Both the position numbers and the translations under genes were made by a program. 64,000 bases of DNA from Flavobacterium soyae. GTDB lineage: Bacteria > Bacteroidota > Bacteroidia > Flavobacteriales > Flavobacteriaceae. This document shows, in pieces, positions 7,796-15,783 of the stretch (within the stretch, counting starts at the first letter, position 1; each line of letters opens with the position of its first letter). Under the pieces are notes generated by a model. The model ran no database searches, was not told the origin of the DNA, and saw only the letters and a program-made list of their open reading frames with translations. The DNA lies in the NCBI RefSeq assembly GCF_021245985.1, contig NZ_JAJQXA010000001.1, forward strand, positions 62,001 through 126,000, given 5' to 3'.

Positions 7796-7814
7796 CGCAG
7801 CAGTAAAGTGCGTG

Positions 7815-7822
7815 TACCTTTG
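7815..7822 (+). promoter_or_regulatory. Promoter -7 element for the haemoglobin operon
   Basis: TACCTTTG is an exact TAnnTTTG match, 22 nt before the ATG at 7844 and downstream of the palindrome. No good -33 TTG was noted, which fits a promoter dependent on an activator. Confidence 0.65.
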
Positions 7823-7843
7823 TAGTGTAAAAATCTCAATATC

Positions 7844-8131
7844 ATGACACTATATCAAACAACATTCGACATTTTTAATAGAAATTATATGGGTTCTGCT
7901 GCGATGGCAGTAATTGGCCAAAGCTGTTTAGGCGGTGCTGCTGCAATGTATGTTTTAGCAAACGGAACCTCAATTCCTCAAATGATTCAGCTTACAATTA
8001 TTGTATTGGCTTGTATCTTTGTAAACACTTCAATTTTGGCACAAATGAAACATAAAGTAGTTTTTAACCTTTTAATTCTGAGTTCAATTTTAAGTGTTTT
8101 ATTTATCCTATTAAACACTACTGTTCTGTGA
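7844..8131 (+). CDS. Small three-helix membrane protein of unknown function
   Basis: A 95-residue protein with three predicted membrane segments (about residues 15-37, 47-66 and 72-93) joined by short loops. There are no recognisable catalytic or metal-binding motifs except a lone Cys28 in the first helix and Cys57 in the second. Its stop overlaps the GTG start of the truncated haemoglobin gene (GTGA), so the two are co-translated. The pairing suggests a membrane partner for the globin, but no function can be assigned from sequence. Confidence 0.7.
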   Translation: MTLYQTTFDIFNRNYMGSAAMAVIGQSCLGGAAAMYVLANGTSIPQMIQLTIIVLACIFVNTSILAQMKHKVVFNLLILSSILSVLFILLNTTVL

Positions 8132-8526
8132 AAAAACAAATAGAGAATAGAGCTGATGTTTCTTTCTTAGTACATCAGTTCTATGCAAAAATAAGGGACG
8201 ATAAGGAAATTGGCTTTTATTTTAATATGATTATAAAAGATTGGGACGCGCATTTGGAAAAACTGACTGATTTTTGGGAAACTAATTTGTTTGCCGTAAA
8301 AAAATACAAAGGAAATCCGCATGCTGTTCACAATGAAGTTGATACGCATTTTGATGGAAAAATTACGGCTAATGAATTCGGAATCTGGCTTAATCATTGG
8401 GCTCAGACATTAGAAGAGCATTTTGAAGGCGAAAATGTGGAAACATTAAAAAGACGCGCCCGTAAAATGAGTACTTTTTTGTACGTGAGTATGTTTGAAC
8501 ATCGAAAAAAAGAAAGTGAAGTTTAA
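8128..8526 (+). CDS. Group III truncated haemoglobin
   Basis: A 132-residue globin of the group III (P) truncated type. It has the VHQFYAKIRDD helix, DWDAHLEKLTDFWETNLF with the aromatic residues of the B/E region, HAVHNEVDTHF, and the FGIWLNHWAQTLEEHFEG block typical of this group's F-G-H helices. Such proteins bind haem and O2 or NO. The start is GTG at 8128, inside the stop of the 3-TM gene; the next Met (residue 49) would remove the haem pocket. It ends next to an inverted repeat (8528-8610) that could act as a terminator. Confidence 0.88.
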   Translation: MKKQIENRADVSFLVHQFYAKIRDDKEIGFYFNMIIKDWDAHLEKLTDFWETNLFAVKKYKGNPHAVHNEVDTHFDGKITANEFGIWLNHWAQTLEEHFEGENVETLKRRARKMSTFLYVSMFEHRKKESEV

Positions 8527-8527
8527 T

Positions 8528-8610
8528 GTCATTGCGAAGAACGAAGCAATCTCATTTGCTAAATTAATTAACGTTCTTGTTAGTGCGATTGCTTCGTTCC
8601 TAGCAATGAC
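8528..8610. repeat. Dispersed palindromic repeat between convergent genes
   Basis: 24-nt arms at 8528-8551 and 8587-8610 form a near-perfect inverted repeat (two mismatches) around a 35-nt AT-rich loop. The arm sequence (TCATTGCGAAGAACGAAGC) recurs in the element at 56857-56992. It may serve as the terminator for both neighbours. Confidence 0.8.
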
Positions 8611-8622
8611 CAAACTTTGTGA

Positions 8623-9273
8623 TTATTTCTCAAAAGCATAAACCAAAGTAAAATTCCCTTCAAAATTATCTGATTTGATTTCTTCATAATGCACATTAAA
8701 ATCTTTTATTAAATCATCAAAATGAAGGCTTGCCTGCACTTGAGATTCATTTAAAGAGAAATCATCAACTTTGATATGATCTTTAAAACTGATTCCTTTT
8801 TCATTTCTAATTTTAAAGATCGCTTCTTTTGCACCCCAGATTACAGTGAGTTTTTTAACGTATTCTCCTAAAACATTTGAATTTAAATATTCGAATTCAG
8901 TATCAACAAATTTATCAGCAATGCGAAGGATTTTTTCGCGCTGTAATTCCATATCGATTCCTACGGTTTCATGGCTTATAATTATGGCCGAAAAATGATA
9001 CGAATGTGTTATTGAAATATAATTATGACAATCAAAATAAGGTTTTCCAAATTCGTCATAATGCAAATCTTTATCTGTAAAGCCCATTTCCTGAATCAGC
9101 ATGCGAACACTTAAAAAAGCACGTTGATGCATTTGTGATTTCATTCCGTCCAGTCTCTTTTGCGTTTTTTCTTTCAACACAACTTTGCTCAATAACTCCT
9201 CTAAGGATTCTGTTATTTCCCAAATTAAGATTTTAGTCGTTTCATTAAACTGTATGGTCTGAAATAAAGGCAT
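8623..9273 (-). CDS. 4'-phosphopantetheinyl transferase superfamily protein (Sfp type)
   Basis: A 216-residue enzyme with the Sfp-family signatures VGIDMEL near residue 108 (Mg-binding Asp) and WGAKEAIFKI near 146, with ITHSYHFSA upstream corresponding to the conserved SHS/TH region. The family transfers 4'-phosphopantetheine from CoA to a Ser of acyl or peptidyl carrier proteins. No carrier protein or biosynthetic cluster lies nearby, so the target is not visible here; fatty-acid-type or aryl-polyene carrier proteins elsewhere are possible. It has no operon partner. Confidence 0.88.
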   Translation of the reverse strand: MPLFQTIQFNETTKILIWEITESLEELLSKVVLKEKTQKRLDGMKSQMHQRAFLSVRMLIQEMGFTDKDLHYDEFGKPYFDCHNYISITHSYHFSAIIISHETVGIDMELQREKILRIADKFVDTEFEYLNSNVLGEYVKKLTVIWGAKEAIFKIRNEKGISFKDHIKVDDFSLNESQVQASLHFDDLIKDFNVHYEEIKSDNFEGNFTLVYAFEK

Positions 9274-9483
9274 TTCTTTTTAATTATAAATTATGAATGG
9301 TTAATTGTAAATTATATTCTTTCAAATTTAGCTCTTCGAGACAATGTGTATTTAAGATTGTTGTTAAATGAACTTATATCACTTATATGGTGAAAAATAA
9401 TTCTCAAAGTAACTTTCTAAAGATTAAGAAATTAAAGATTTCACAAATCTTACAGAAAGTAGTAAAATTCAAAAGGTATTATG

Positions 9484-9491
9484 TAAATTTG
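9484..9491 (+). promoter_or_regulatory. Promoter -7 element for ahcY
   Basis: TAAATTTG matches TAnnTTTG and lies 34 nt before the ahcY ATG. The remaining upstream DNA (9274-9480) is AT-rich and shows no SAH-type riboswitch or other structure that I could recognise. Confidence 0.65.
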
Positions 9492-9524
9492 CAAAAATTT
9501 TACAATTATACAAATATACTATAA

Positions 9525-10841
9525 ATGAGTACTACAACTACGCCTTTTGTGGCTTACAAAGTAAAAGACATTTCTCTGGCTGCTTGGGGAAGAAAAGAAA
9601 TTGAACTAGCTGAAGCTGAAATGCCAGGTTTAATGGCTCTTCGTGCTGAGTATAAAGACGAACAACCTCTTAAAGGTGCTCGTATTGCCGGATGTTTGCA
9701 CATGACGATTCAAACTGCTGTTTTAATCGAAACTTTAATCGCTCTTGGTGCTGAAGTTACCTGGTCTTCTTGTAACATTTTCTCTACTCAGGATCAGGCT
9801 GCTGCTGCTATTGCTGCTGCCGGAATTCAGGTTTATGCCTGGAAAGGTCTTGATGAACAATCATTTGACTGGTGTATTGAGCAGACTTTATTCTTTGGCG
9901 AAGACAGAAAACCATTGAACATGATTCTTGATGACGGTGGAGATTTAACTAATATGGTTATTGATCGTTTCCCAGAATTGGTTCCTGGAATTAAAGGTCT
10001 TTCTGAAGAAACTACAACTGGTGTTCACAGACTTTACGAAAGAGTAAAAGCCGGAACGTTGCCAATGCCTGCAATCAACATTAACGACTCTGTTACTAAA
10101 TCTAAATTTGATAACAAATACGGTTGTAAAGAATCTGCTGTAGATGCTGTACGTCGTGCTACTGACTTAATGTTAGCTGGAAAAAGAGTAATCGTTTGCG
10201 GATACGGTGATGTTGGAAAAGGAACTGCTGCTTCTTTTAGAGGTGCTGGTTCTATTGTAACTGTTACTGAAATCGATCCAATTTGTGCTTTACAAGCTGC
10301 AATGGACGGTTATGAAGTTAAAAAATTAAATACTGTAATTGCTAATGCTGATATCATCATTACAACTACAGGAAATAAAGATATCGTTCTTGGAGAGCAT
10401 TTCGAGCAAATGAAAGATAAAACTGTTGTTTGTAACATTGGTCACTTCGATAACGAAATTGATATGGCTTGGTTAAACAAAAACCACGGCGCATCAAAAA
10501 TCGAAATCAAACCTCAGGTTGACAAATACAACATCAACGGAAAAGATATCATCATTCTTGCTGAAGGTCGTTTAGTAAACCTTGGTTGTGCTACAGGTCA
10601 CCCAAGTTTTGTAATGAGTAACTCATTTACAAACCAAACTTTGGCACAAATCGAATTATGGAACAACAGCGCAGCTTACAAAAATGAAGTTTACATGTTA
10701 CCAAAACATTTAGATGAAAAAGTTGCTGCTTTACACTTAGCTAAATTAGGCGTTGAACTAGAAGTTTTACGTGACGATCAGGCTGCTTATATTGGTGTTC
10801 CGGTTGAAGGTCCATTCAAACCAGAATACTACAGATACTAA
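9525..10841 (+). CDS. ahcY: Adenosylhomocysteinase
   Basis: A 438-residue S-adenosylhomocysteine hydrolase. It has the substrate-domain sequences [21 protein letters not shown] (about 51-71) and [16 protein letters not shown], the catalytic [15 protein letters not shown] segment near 187-201, the NAD-binding GYGDVGKG (226-233), and the C-terminal KPEYYRY tail that contributes to the neighbouring subunit's NAD site. It splits SAH to adenosine and homocysteine, relieving product inhibition of methyltransferases. It has its own promoter and terminator. Alanine and glutamate codon runs look like a highly expressed gene. Confidence 0.98.
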   Translation: MSTTTTPFVAYKVKDISLAAWGRKEIELAEAEMPGLMALRAEYKDEQPLKGARIAGCLHMTIQTAVLIETLIALGAEVTWSSCNIFSTQDQAAAAIAAAGIQVYAWKGLDEQSFDWCIEQTLFFGEDRKPLNMILDDGGDLTNMVIDRFPELVPGIKGLSEETTTGVHRLYERVKAGTLPMPAININDSVTKSKFDNKYGCKESAVDAVRRATDLMLAGKRVIVCGYGDVGKGTAASFRGAGSIVTVTEIDPICALQAAMDGYEVKKLNTVIANADIIITTTGNKDIVLGEHFEQMKDKTVVCNIGHFDNEIDMAWLNKNHGASKIEIKPQVDKYNINGKDIIILAEGRLVNLGCATGHPSFVMSNSFTNQTLAQIELWNNSAAYKNEVYMLPKHLDEKVAALHLAKLGVELEVLRDDQAAYIGVPVEGPFKPEYYRY

Positions 10842-10891
10842 GAAATTTTAGATTTCTGATCTTAGATTTTAGATTATCTAAATACATATTC

Positions 10892-10925
10892 AAACCCGGC
10901 AGATTTTAAAAATCTGTCGGGTTTT
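10892..10925 (+). terminator. Intrinsic terminator after ahcY
   Basis: The stem AAACCCGGCAGATTTT / AAAATCTGTCGGGTTT is followed by T-rich DNA. It is a variant of the stem used again at 11500-11532, so this terminator type is a dispersed sequence family. Confidence 0.85.
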
Positions 10926-11000
10926 GTTTTTTAATCTATGATCAGAAATCTACAATCTAAAATTTATATTTTAGTATACTGCGGTTTCAAAATATAAGTA

Positions 11001-11008
11001 TATTTTTG
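11001..11008 (+). promoter_or_regulatory. Promoter -7 element
   Basis: TATTTTTG matches TAnnTTTG and is 18 nt upstream of the ATG at 11026. Confidence 0.55.
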
Positions 11009-11025
11009 AAAACCAAAACCAAATT

Positions 11026-11490
11026 ATGAAAACACGCCTGATTGTATTAATAATCATAATATTACCCCTTTTTATATCTGCACAAAATTCTGATCCCTCA
11101 AAACCTGAATTGCAGCATACAATGTACCCATGGATGGAGCCAAAGCTTTCCAAAATGGAAAGTACAAAAAACCTTTCTAAAGGTAAAGTACAAAGAGCGA
11201 AAAACAGAATTGCGCGAGAAGAACAAAAACTAATAAAGCTTGGGCAAGAAGAATGGAAAATAGAATTGGATTTAAAAGCGCAGCTTGAAAATTTAAAGCA
11301 GCTTGAAAATTCTTCAGAAAAGAGCAATGACCCTGATCATCAAAAAAATATTGAAAAAGCAAAAATACGGATAGCCAAATCACAGGAAAAATTAAATAAG
11401 GCCAAAATTGAAGTAGAATTAAGCGCTAAAACACTGAATGATTATGAAGTAGCTTTAAAAGACGCTAGACTTACTAAATACGGTTCTTAA
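11026..11490 (+). CDS. Secreted coiled-coil protein of unknown function (paralogue 1)
   Basis: A 154-residue protein with a Sec signal (MKTRLIVLIIIILPLFISAQ, cleavage after about residue 19) and a highly charged Lys/Glu-rich helical body from about residue 40. Heptad-like spacing of Leu and Ile predicts coiled coil. There is no known enzymatic motif. It is similar in signal sequence and layout to the next gene (11626-12201), so the two look like a tandem duplication. It has its own promoter and a terminator. Probably periplasmic or surface-exposed; function unknown. Confidence 0.7.
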   Translation: MKTRLIVLIIIILPLFISAQNSDPSKPELQHTMYPWMEPKLSKMESTKNLSKGKVQRAKNRIAREEQKLIKLGQEEWKIELDLKAQLENLKQLENSSEKSNDPDHQKNIEKAKIRIAKSQEKLNKAKIEVELSAKTLNDYEVALKDARLTKYGS

Positions 11491-11499
11491 AAATATTTC

Positions 11500-11532
11500 A
11501 AACCCGACAGGTTTTAAAAACCTGTCGGGTTT
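11500..11532 (+). terminator. Intrinsic terminator
   Basis: A perfect 16-bp stem (AAACCCGACAGGTTTT and its complement) followed by T-rich sequence. Related stems are at 10892-10925 and 17181-17207. Confidence 0.9.
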
Positions 11533-11587
11533 TCTTTTTAATTTAAATTAATTATCTCATTTCTCGTGTGTTTGTCAAATATAAATA

Positions 11588-11595
11588 TACATTTG
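11588..11595 (+). promoter_or_regulatory. Promoter -7 element
   Basis: TACATTTG matches TAnnTTTG and lies 31 nt upstream of the ATG at 11626. Confidence 0.55.
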
Positions 11596-11625
11596 GTCCA
11601 TCAAAAACAAATCCTAATCTAAATA

Positions 11626-12201
11626 ATGAAAACACGTTTTATTCTATTACTATTATTACTACTTCCAATTTTTGTTTCTGCACAATTTAGTAATATGCAA
11701 GCGCAGGCAAGAAGTATGCATACACAAATGAATATGCAAAACCAAAAATGGGCAAGCGAAAGGGCAGCAGCAAATCAACAATGGCAAATGAGAAATATGA
11801 TGTCGCAGAAAGTTTCTAAAATTGAAGCCGCTGAACATAAATTAGCTAAGGAAGAAAAAAACAAACAAAAATTAGAAAAGAAGAAAGAAAAACTAGAAGC
11901 AGATTTAAAAACAAATCAGGATCAATTAGCTAATCTTAAAAATAATTCAGAAAACAATGCTGACCTTCAAAAAGAGATTGAAAAATCTGAGGAAAAAGTA
12001 AACAAGTCTAAAGAAAAATTAAACAAAAGCAGAACAAAAATTGAATCTAGTTCAAAAAAGGTTGAGAGCTTAAAAAAAGAAGTAGAAAAATACAAAACCG
12101 AAAAAGAAGAATTACAGAAAAAACAAGAAGAAGAGAAAAAATTAAAAGAAGAAGAAAAAGCTAAAAAAGAAAAGGAAAAGCAGGAAAAGAAAGGGAAATA
12201 A
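11626..12201 (+). CDS. Secreted coiled-coil protein of unknown function (paralogue 2)
   Basis: A 191-residue protein with a Sec signal ([20 protein letters not shown]) like that of paralogue 1. A Met/Gln-rich segment follows (about residues 21-65: repeated NMQ, MHTQMNMQNQ). From about residue 66 to the end the chain is almost wholly Lys/Glu with periodic Leu, predicting a long coiled coil with a very basic tail (KEKEKQEKKGK). Function unknown. Low complexity means database hits would be compositional, so similarity searches need masking. Confidence 0.7.
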   Translation: MKTRFILLLLLLLPIFVSAQFSNMQAQARSMHTQMNMQNQKWASERAAANQQWQMRNMMSQKVSKIEAAEHKLAKEEKNKQKLEKKKEKLEADLKTNQDQLANLKNNSENNADLQKEIEKSEEKVNKSKEKLNKSRTKIESSSKKVESLKKEVEKYKTEKEELQKKQEEEKKLKEEEKAKKEKEKQEKKGK

Positions 12202-12263
12202 ATCAAACATGCTTTTTTAATATCCAAAATCAATTTAGGAGAATGGCAACTCAATACCATTTC

Positions 12264-12294
12264 AAAACCCAACAGTAAAAAACTATTGGGTTTT
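12264..12294 (+). terminator. Intrinsic terminator
   Basis: AAAACCCAA pairs with TTGGGTTTT around an A-rich loop and is followed by TGTTTTTT. Confidence 0.8.
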
Positions 12295-12384
12295 GTTTTT
12301 TAAACTATTTCAAGAAAGTAATAAATCTATTAGAATATTTCGTTTTCAAAAACGTTGTATTATATTTATTGTAAATATTTTATT

Positions 12385-13464
12385 ATGAAAAATTATCTTT
12401 TACTCTATTTATTAGCCTTTTTGAATTGTTCTGTATTTGCACAAAATAATGACATCTGGGTTTCATTTCCCAACAAAGACACAACTCAGATCGGATTTAA
12501 AGATAAAAATGGCGTTATTAAAATTGAACCAAAATTCACAGGCTTTACAATCGCTCACAAATTTGAAAATATTATTGCCGTAACAGAAGAAGAAAATGGA
12601 AAATGGAAAAGCTATTATTTAACGAAATCAGGAAAAATAATTGGACGAGACAGTTTATACGTTTTTGACAATGGCCCCGATTGTGAAAACGAAGGCTTTA
12701 TAAGATTTACAGATCGTAAGACTGATAAAATGGGAATGTTTAATGGAGAAGGAAAAATTGCAATTCCTGCAGAATACAGCAATTTAACTAAAGTCAAAAA
12801 CGGAATGTTCATAGGATTAAAAGATGCCAAAAAAGAAATAGATGGAGAACATTTTTTCTGGAAAGGAGGAAAAGAATTCTTAATTGATACTAATAACAAA
12901 ATCCTGGTTGAAAATTTCCCTTATAATGATGATCTCAATTTTTATTCATTAGAGAAATCAAAAGAACCAAATAAAGATGAAATAAGAGAAAATTTTCTTG
13001 GTATCGACGGACAATATTATTCCTTTATAAGTTATGATAAGGAATTTAAATCCTGGCTAAAAAACACTTTGCTTAAAGATATGTCTAAAACCAATTTAGA
13101 AAAACATTCTTTTGACAAAATTATCTATTGGAAAGAACCAATGGGCTGGGTAAGTGAATCTAAAACTAAATTTATCAATCAGAATTATACCTATTTAAAA
13201 TTAAAACTGCAGGAACTCAAAAATCCAAAAACGGATTACTTTGTCTCTTCTGACGGATTAAATCAGTTTATTTTTGAATCAAGCGAATACGAAATATATT
13301 TCAACAATTGTAATGAATCAAAAGATTGGATATATCCAGTTAAAAACATTGTGATCAATCCAAAAAATAAACTTGAACACGGACAAGATCATTTTGAATT
13401 TTTAAGAACTGAAAACGGATATAAATTGATAAGTGTTTCTTCAAGAAAAGATAATCTTAAATAA
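12385..13464 (+). CDS. Secreted WG-repeat protein
   Basis: Translation from the ATG at 12385 gives 359 residues with a Sec signal (MKNYLLLYLLAFLNCSVFAQ). An upstream in-frame ATG (12355) would put ten residues before the signal and lies in likely promoter DNA, so I prefer 12385. The N-terminal half has WG-type beta repeats: IGFKDKNGVIKIEPKF, then MGMFNGEGKIAIPAEYSNL, then a weaker FLIDTNNKILVENF. The C-terminal part (about residues 190-359) is not recognised. WG-repeat proteins are common in Bacteroidota and have no general biochemical role. Confidence 0.72.
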   Translation: MKNYLLLYLLAFLNCSVFAQNNDIWVSFPNKDTTQIGFKDKNGVIKIEPKFTGFTIAHKFENIIAVTEEENGKWKSYYLTKSGKIIGRDSLYVFDNGPDCENEGFIRFTDRKTDKMGMFNGEGKIAIPAEYSNLTKVKNGMFIGLKDAKKEIDGEHFFWKGGKEFLIDTNNKILVENFPYNDDLNFYSLEKSKEPNKDEIRENFLGIDGQYYSFISYDKEFKSWLKNTLLKDMSKTNLEKHSFDKIIYWKEPMGWVSESKTKFINQNYTYLKLKLQELKNPKTDYFVSSDGLNQFIFESSEYEIYFNNCNESKDWIYPVKNIVINPKNKLEHGQDHFEFLRTENGYKLISVSSRKDNLK

Positions 13465-13488
13465 TTCTTTCTCGTTTCATACAAAGCT

Positions 13489-13496
13489 TAACTTTG
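13489..13496 (+). promoter_or_regulatory. Promoter -7 element for the SMR gene
   Basis: TAACTTTG matches TAnnTTTG and is 17 nt before the ATG at 13513. Confidence 0.55.
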
Positions 13497-13512
13497 TGTA
13501 AAACGTGAAATC

Positions 13513-13845
13513 ATGAAGAATTTTTTATTTTTATTTATTGCCATTATCTTCGAAATCATTGCAACATCGGCATTAAAAAAATCTGAGCAGTTTACGCAGC
13601 TTTTGCCTAGTATTATTACGGTTGTTGGTTATTTTGCTGCGTTTTATTTTTTAAGTTTTGCCATCAGAACTATTCCGGTTGGTTTTGCTTATGCAATTTG
13701 GTCTGGAGTTGGAATTGTTTTAATTACAATCATTGGTGCCATTTTCTTTAAGGAAATTCCAGATTTACCTGCGATAATTGGGTTGAGTTTAATTATAATT
13801 GGCGTGGTTGTCATTAATGTTTTTTCAAAAACTACGGCGCATTGA
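13513..13845 (+). CDS. Small multidrug resistance (SMR) family transporter
   Basis: A 110-residue protein with four membrane helices. The essential membrane glutamate is Glu14 in IIFEIIATSALKKSEQFTQL, and GFAYAIWSGVGIVLITIIGAIFF is the helix 3 signature of the EmrE/QacC branch. SMR proteins are proton-coupled exporters of cationic compounds and work as antiparallel dimers. The single gene fits a homodimer of the Qac type; a guanidinium exporter (Gdx/SugE) would normally show a different helix 1, so I favour the multidrug type. Substrate unproven. Confidence 0.9.
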   Translation: MKNFLFLFIAIIFEIIATSALKKSEQFTQLLPSIITVVGYFAAFYFLSFAIRTIPVGFAYAIWSGVGIVLITIIGAIFFKEIPDLPAIIGLSLIIIGVVVINVFSKTTAH

Positions 13846-13853
13846 CATATAAT

Positions 13854-13950
13854 GCCACGAAGTCGCTAAGACACAAAGTTTTTAATCTCGTAATTCTTTT
13901 TAGAGTAACAATACTTCAAAAAAACTTCGCGCCTTTGTGCCTTTGCAGCA
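13854..13950. repeat. Dispersed intergenic repeat
   Basis: GCCACGAAGTCGCTAAGACA at one end and CTTCGCGCCTTTGTGCCTTT at the other form an imperfect inverted repeat built from short AAGGCACAAAG-like units. Related units occur at 2890-2930 and 61477-61507. No coding potential is visible. Confidence 0.6.
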
Positions 13951-14017
13951 AAAAAACTCAGCAAGTTTCGGATTTTATACCTGCAAAAACCAATCGATCT
14001 TTGCCTTATAAAATTGA

Positions 14018-14872
14018 ATGAAAATGAACACACAGGAAAACATCAATTATAATCGTATTGCAGATGCCATCGATTATATCAAAGCAAATTTTAAAGAGCA
14101 GCCAAATCTTGATGAAGTTGCAGAGAAAGTGCATATGAGTCCGTTTCACTTTCAGAGGCTTTTCAGTGATTGGGCAGGAACAAGTCCGAAGAAATTTTTA
14201 CAGTATACCAGTTTAGAACACGCCAAAAAATTACTCAAAGAAAATCAGGCAACTATTTCTGAAACTGCATATGAAACGGGACTCTCAGGCACAAGCCGAC
14301 TTCATGATTTATTTGTAAATATTGAAGGAATGACACCGGCCGAATATAAAAATGGCGGAAAAAATCTGGAAATAAATTATAGTTTTGCTGAAAGTCCGTT
14401 TGGGAATATTATTGTCGCTTCAACTCAAAAAGGCGTTTGTTTTATGGCTTTCGCCGAAGATGAAACTATCGGGTTTAATGATTTAAAACACAAATTTCCG
14501 AATGCTGCTTTTTCTCGAAAACTTGATTTAGCACAGCAAAATGCACTTTTCATTTTCCAAAATGACTGGAGTAAATTGTCTGAAATAAAACTGCATTTAA
14601 AAGGGACCGATTTTCAACTGAAGGTTTGGGAAACTTTATTAAAAATTCCGATGGGGCAGCTTTCTACTTATGGAACTATTGCGCAGAAAATTCAAAAACC
14701 AAATGCTTCCCGCGCCGTTGGGACTGCAATTGGAAATAATCCTGTCGCATTTTTAATTCCATGTCACCGCGTAATTCAATCTTCAGGAGTTTTCGGCGGT
14801 TATATGTGGGGAAATACGCGAAAAACGGCCATAATTGGCTGGGAAGGTGCGCAGGTAAATCCTCAATTATAA
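14018..14872 (+). CDS. Ada-like protein: AraC-type HTH plus O6-methylguanine-DNA methyltransferase
   Basis: A 284-residue protein. Residues about 8-108 are an AraC-family double HTH (PNLDEVAEKVHMSPFHFQRLF and ISETAYETGLSGTSRLHDLF), and residues about 115-284 are the methyltransferase with acceptor Cys249 in IPCHRVI. It repairs O6-alkylguanine by a one-way transfer and probably activates repair genes. It lacks the N-terminal Zn-binding methylphosphotriester sensor of E. coli Ada; a separate Ada-sensor protein is encoded at 15992. The downstream genes are all alkylation-damage dioxygenases, so this is the likely regulator of the cluster. The start could also be the Met at 14024. Confidence 0.92.
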   Translation: MKMNTQENINYNRIADAIDYIKANFKEQPNLDEVAEKVHMSPFHFQRLFSDWAGTSPKKFLQYTSLEHAKKLLKENQATISETAYETGLSGTSRLHDLFVNIEGMTPAEYKNGGKNLEINYSFAESPFGNIIVASTQKGVCFMAFAEDETIGFNDLKHKFPNAAFSRKLDLAQQNALFIFQNDWSKLSEIKLHLKGTDFQLKVWETLLKIPMGQLSTYGTIAQKIQKPNASRAVGTAIGNNPVAFLIPCHRVIQSSGVFGGYMWGNTRKTAIIGWEGAQVNPQL

Positions 14873-14906
14873 AATTATTATCAATTTATTGATATAATAT
14901 TTTCAA

Positions 14907-15010
14907 CGCAAAGTATATCCGTAGAGACGCACCTCGGTCCGTCTAATTAATCTATGTCGACAATCTTTGCGTAGACGCACTGCTGTGCGTCTCTACGGAT
15001 ATGCTTTGTG
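14907..15010. repeat. Palindromic repeat element, copy 1
   Basis: Arms at 14907-14932 and 14985-15010 (26 nt, two mismatches) contain TCCGTAGAGACGCAC. The right half, 14944-14996, is repeated almost exactly at 15918-15970 (53 nt, one difference). The two copies flank the dioxygenase gene at 15054-15767. Confidence 0.85.
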
Positions 15011-15053
15011 TAAATTATTCTTCATGTAAAAATTAATCCTATTTAAATTATTT

Positions 15054-15767
15054 ATGCAAAATATACAGTCAAAAATTGCTTCTCAAAATTGGGAAAGCAT
15101 TACCGAATCTATACACGAAAATGGCTTTGCTATTCTTCCAAATATTCTAAACAACGAACAATGTGAAGATTTAAAATTCGATTATGATAATCCAAATTTA
15201 TATCGAAAAACGGTTGTTATGGAACGTTATCGATTTGGTTTGGGCGAATACAAGTATTTCAATTATCCCCTGCCCGATTTAATTCAAAATATTAGAACTT
15301 CGATTTATCCTAAATTGGCACCAATTGCAAATTCCTGGATGAAAGCTTTGAATATCAACACCATTTTTCCTGATAAACATTCAGCATTATTACAGCAATG
15401 TCACGATAATAATCAATTGAAAGCGACCGTTTTAATTTTAAAATATGGAGAAAGCGGATTCAATACTTTACATCAGGATTTATATGGCGATATTTATTTC
15501 CCCATTCAAATTGTGCTTTTCCTCTCTGAACCTGATGAAGATTTTACCGGAGGCGAATTTGTATTGACACAGCAAACGCCAAGATTGCAGTCAAAAGCTA
15601 TTGTTTTAAAACCTAAAAAGGGTGATATTCTGGTTTTTACAACAAATTTCAGACCTGTAAAAGGTACAAAAGGTTATTATCGGGTGAATATGAAACATGG
15701 GGTTAGTGAAGTTCATTCAGGCGAAAGATATACGCTGGGAATTATTTTTCACGACGCATTATCCTAA
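15054..15767 (+). CDS. 2OG-Fe(II) oxygenase, putative DNA alkylation repair dioxygenase
   Basis: A 237-residue protein that matches the bacterial 2OG-Fe(II) oxygenase family found in ada/alkB clusters (Oxygenase-NA type). The iron ligands are visible as H140-x-D142 in TLHQDLYGDIYFPIQIVLFL and a distal His, most likely H215 in NMKHGVSEVHSGERYTLGI, with an Arg in the same block suited to bind 2-oxoglutarate. These enzymes are thought to remove alkyl groups from damaged DNA by oxidation; the exact substrate is not well defined. It sits between Ada-like and Ada-sensor/AlkB genes and is bracketed by two copies of a palindromic repeat. Confidence 0.85.
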   Translation: MQNIQSKIASQNWESITESIHENGFAILPNILNNEQCEDLKFDYDNPNLYRKTVVMERYRFGLGEYKYFNYPLPDLIQNIRTSIYPKLAPIANSWMKALNINTIFPDKHSALLQQCHDNNQLKATVLILKYGESGFNTLHQDLYGDIYFPIQIVLFLSEPDEDFTGGEFVLTQQTPRLQSKAIVLKPKKGDILVFTTNFRPVKGTKGYYRVNMKHGVSEVHSGERYTLGIIFHDALS

Positions 15768-15783
15768 AATATATAGACATGCA

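Noticed and set aside
7588-7845. Open frame on the minus strand opposite the Crp/Fnr gene
   Set aside because: It is antisense to a clear regulator gene, lacks a recognisable product, and would cover the operator and promoter of the globin operon.
9274-9524. Possible SAH or SAM riboswitch upstream of ahcY
   Set aside because: No conserved aptamer blocks could be seen; only a promoter box is supported.
12341-12354. Small palindrome CGTTTTCAAAAACG before the WG-repeat gene
   Set aside because: Short, AT-rich and without a known regulator nearby; expected by chance in this base composition.
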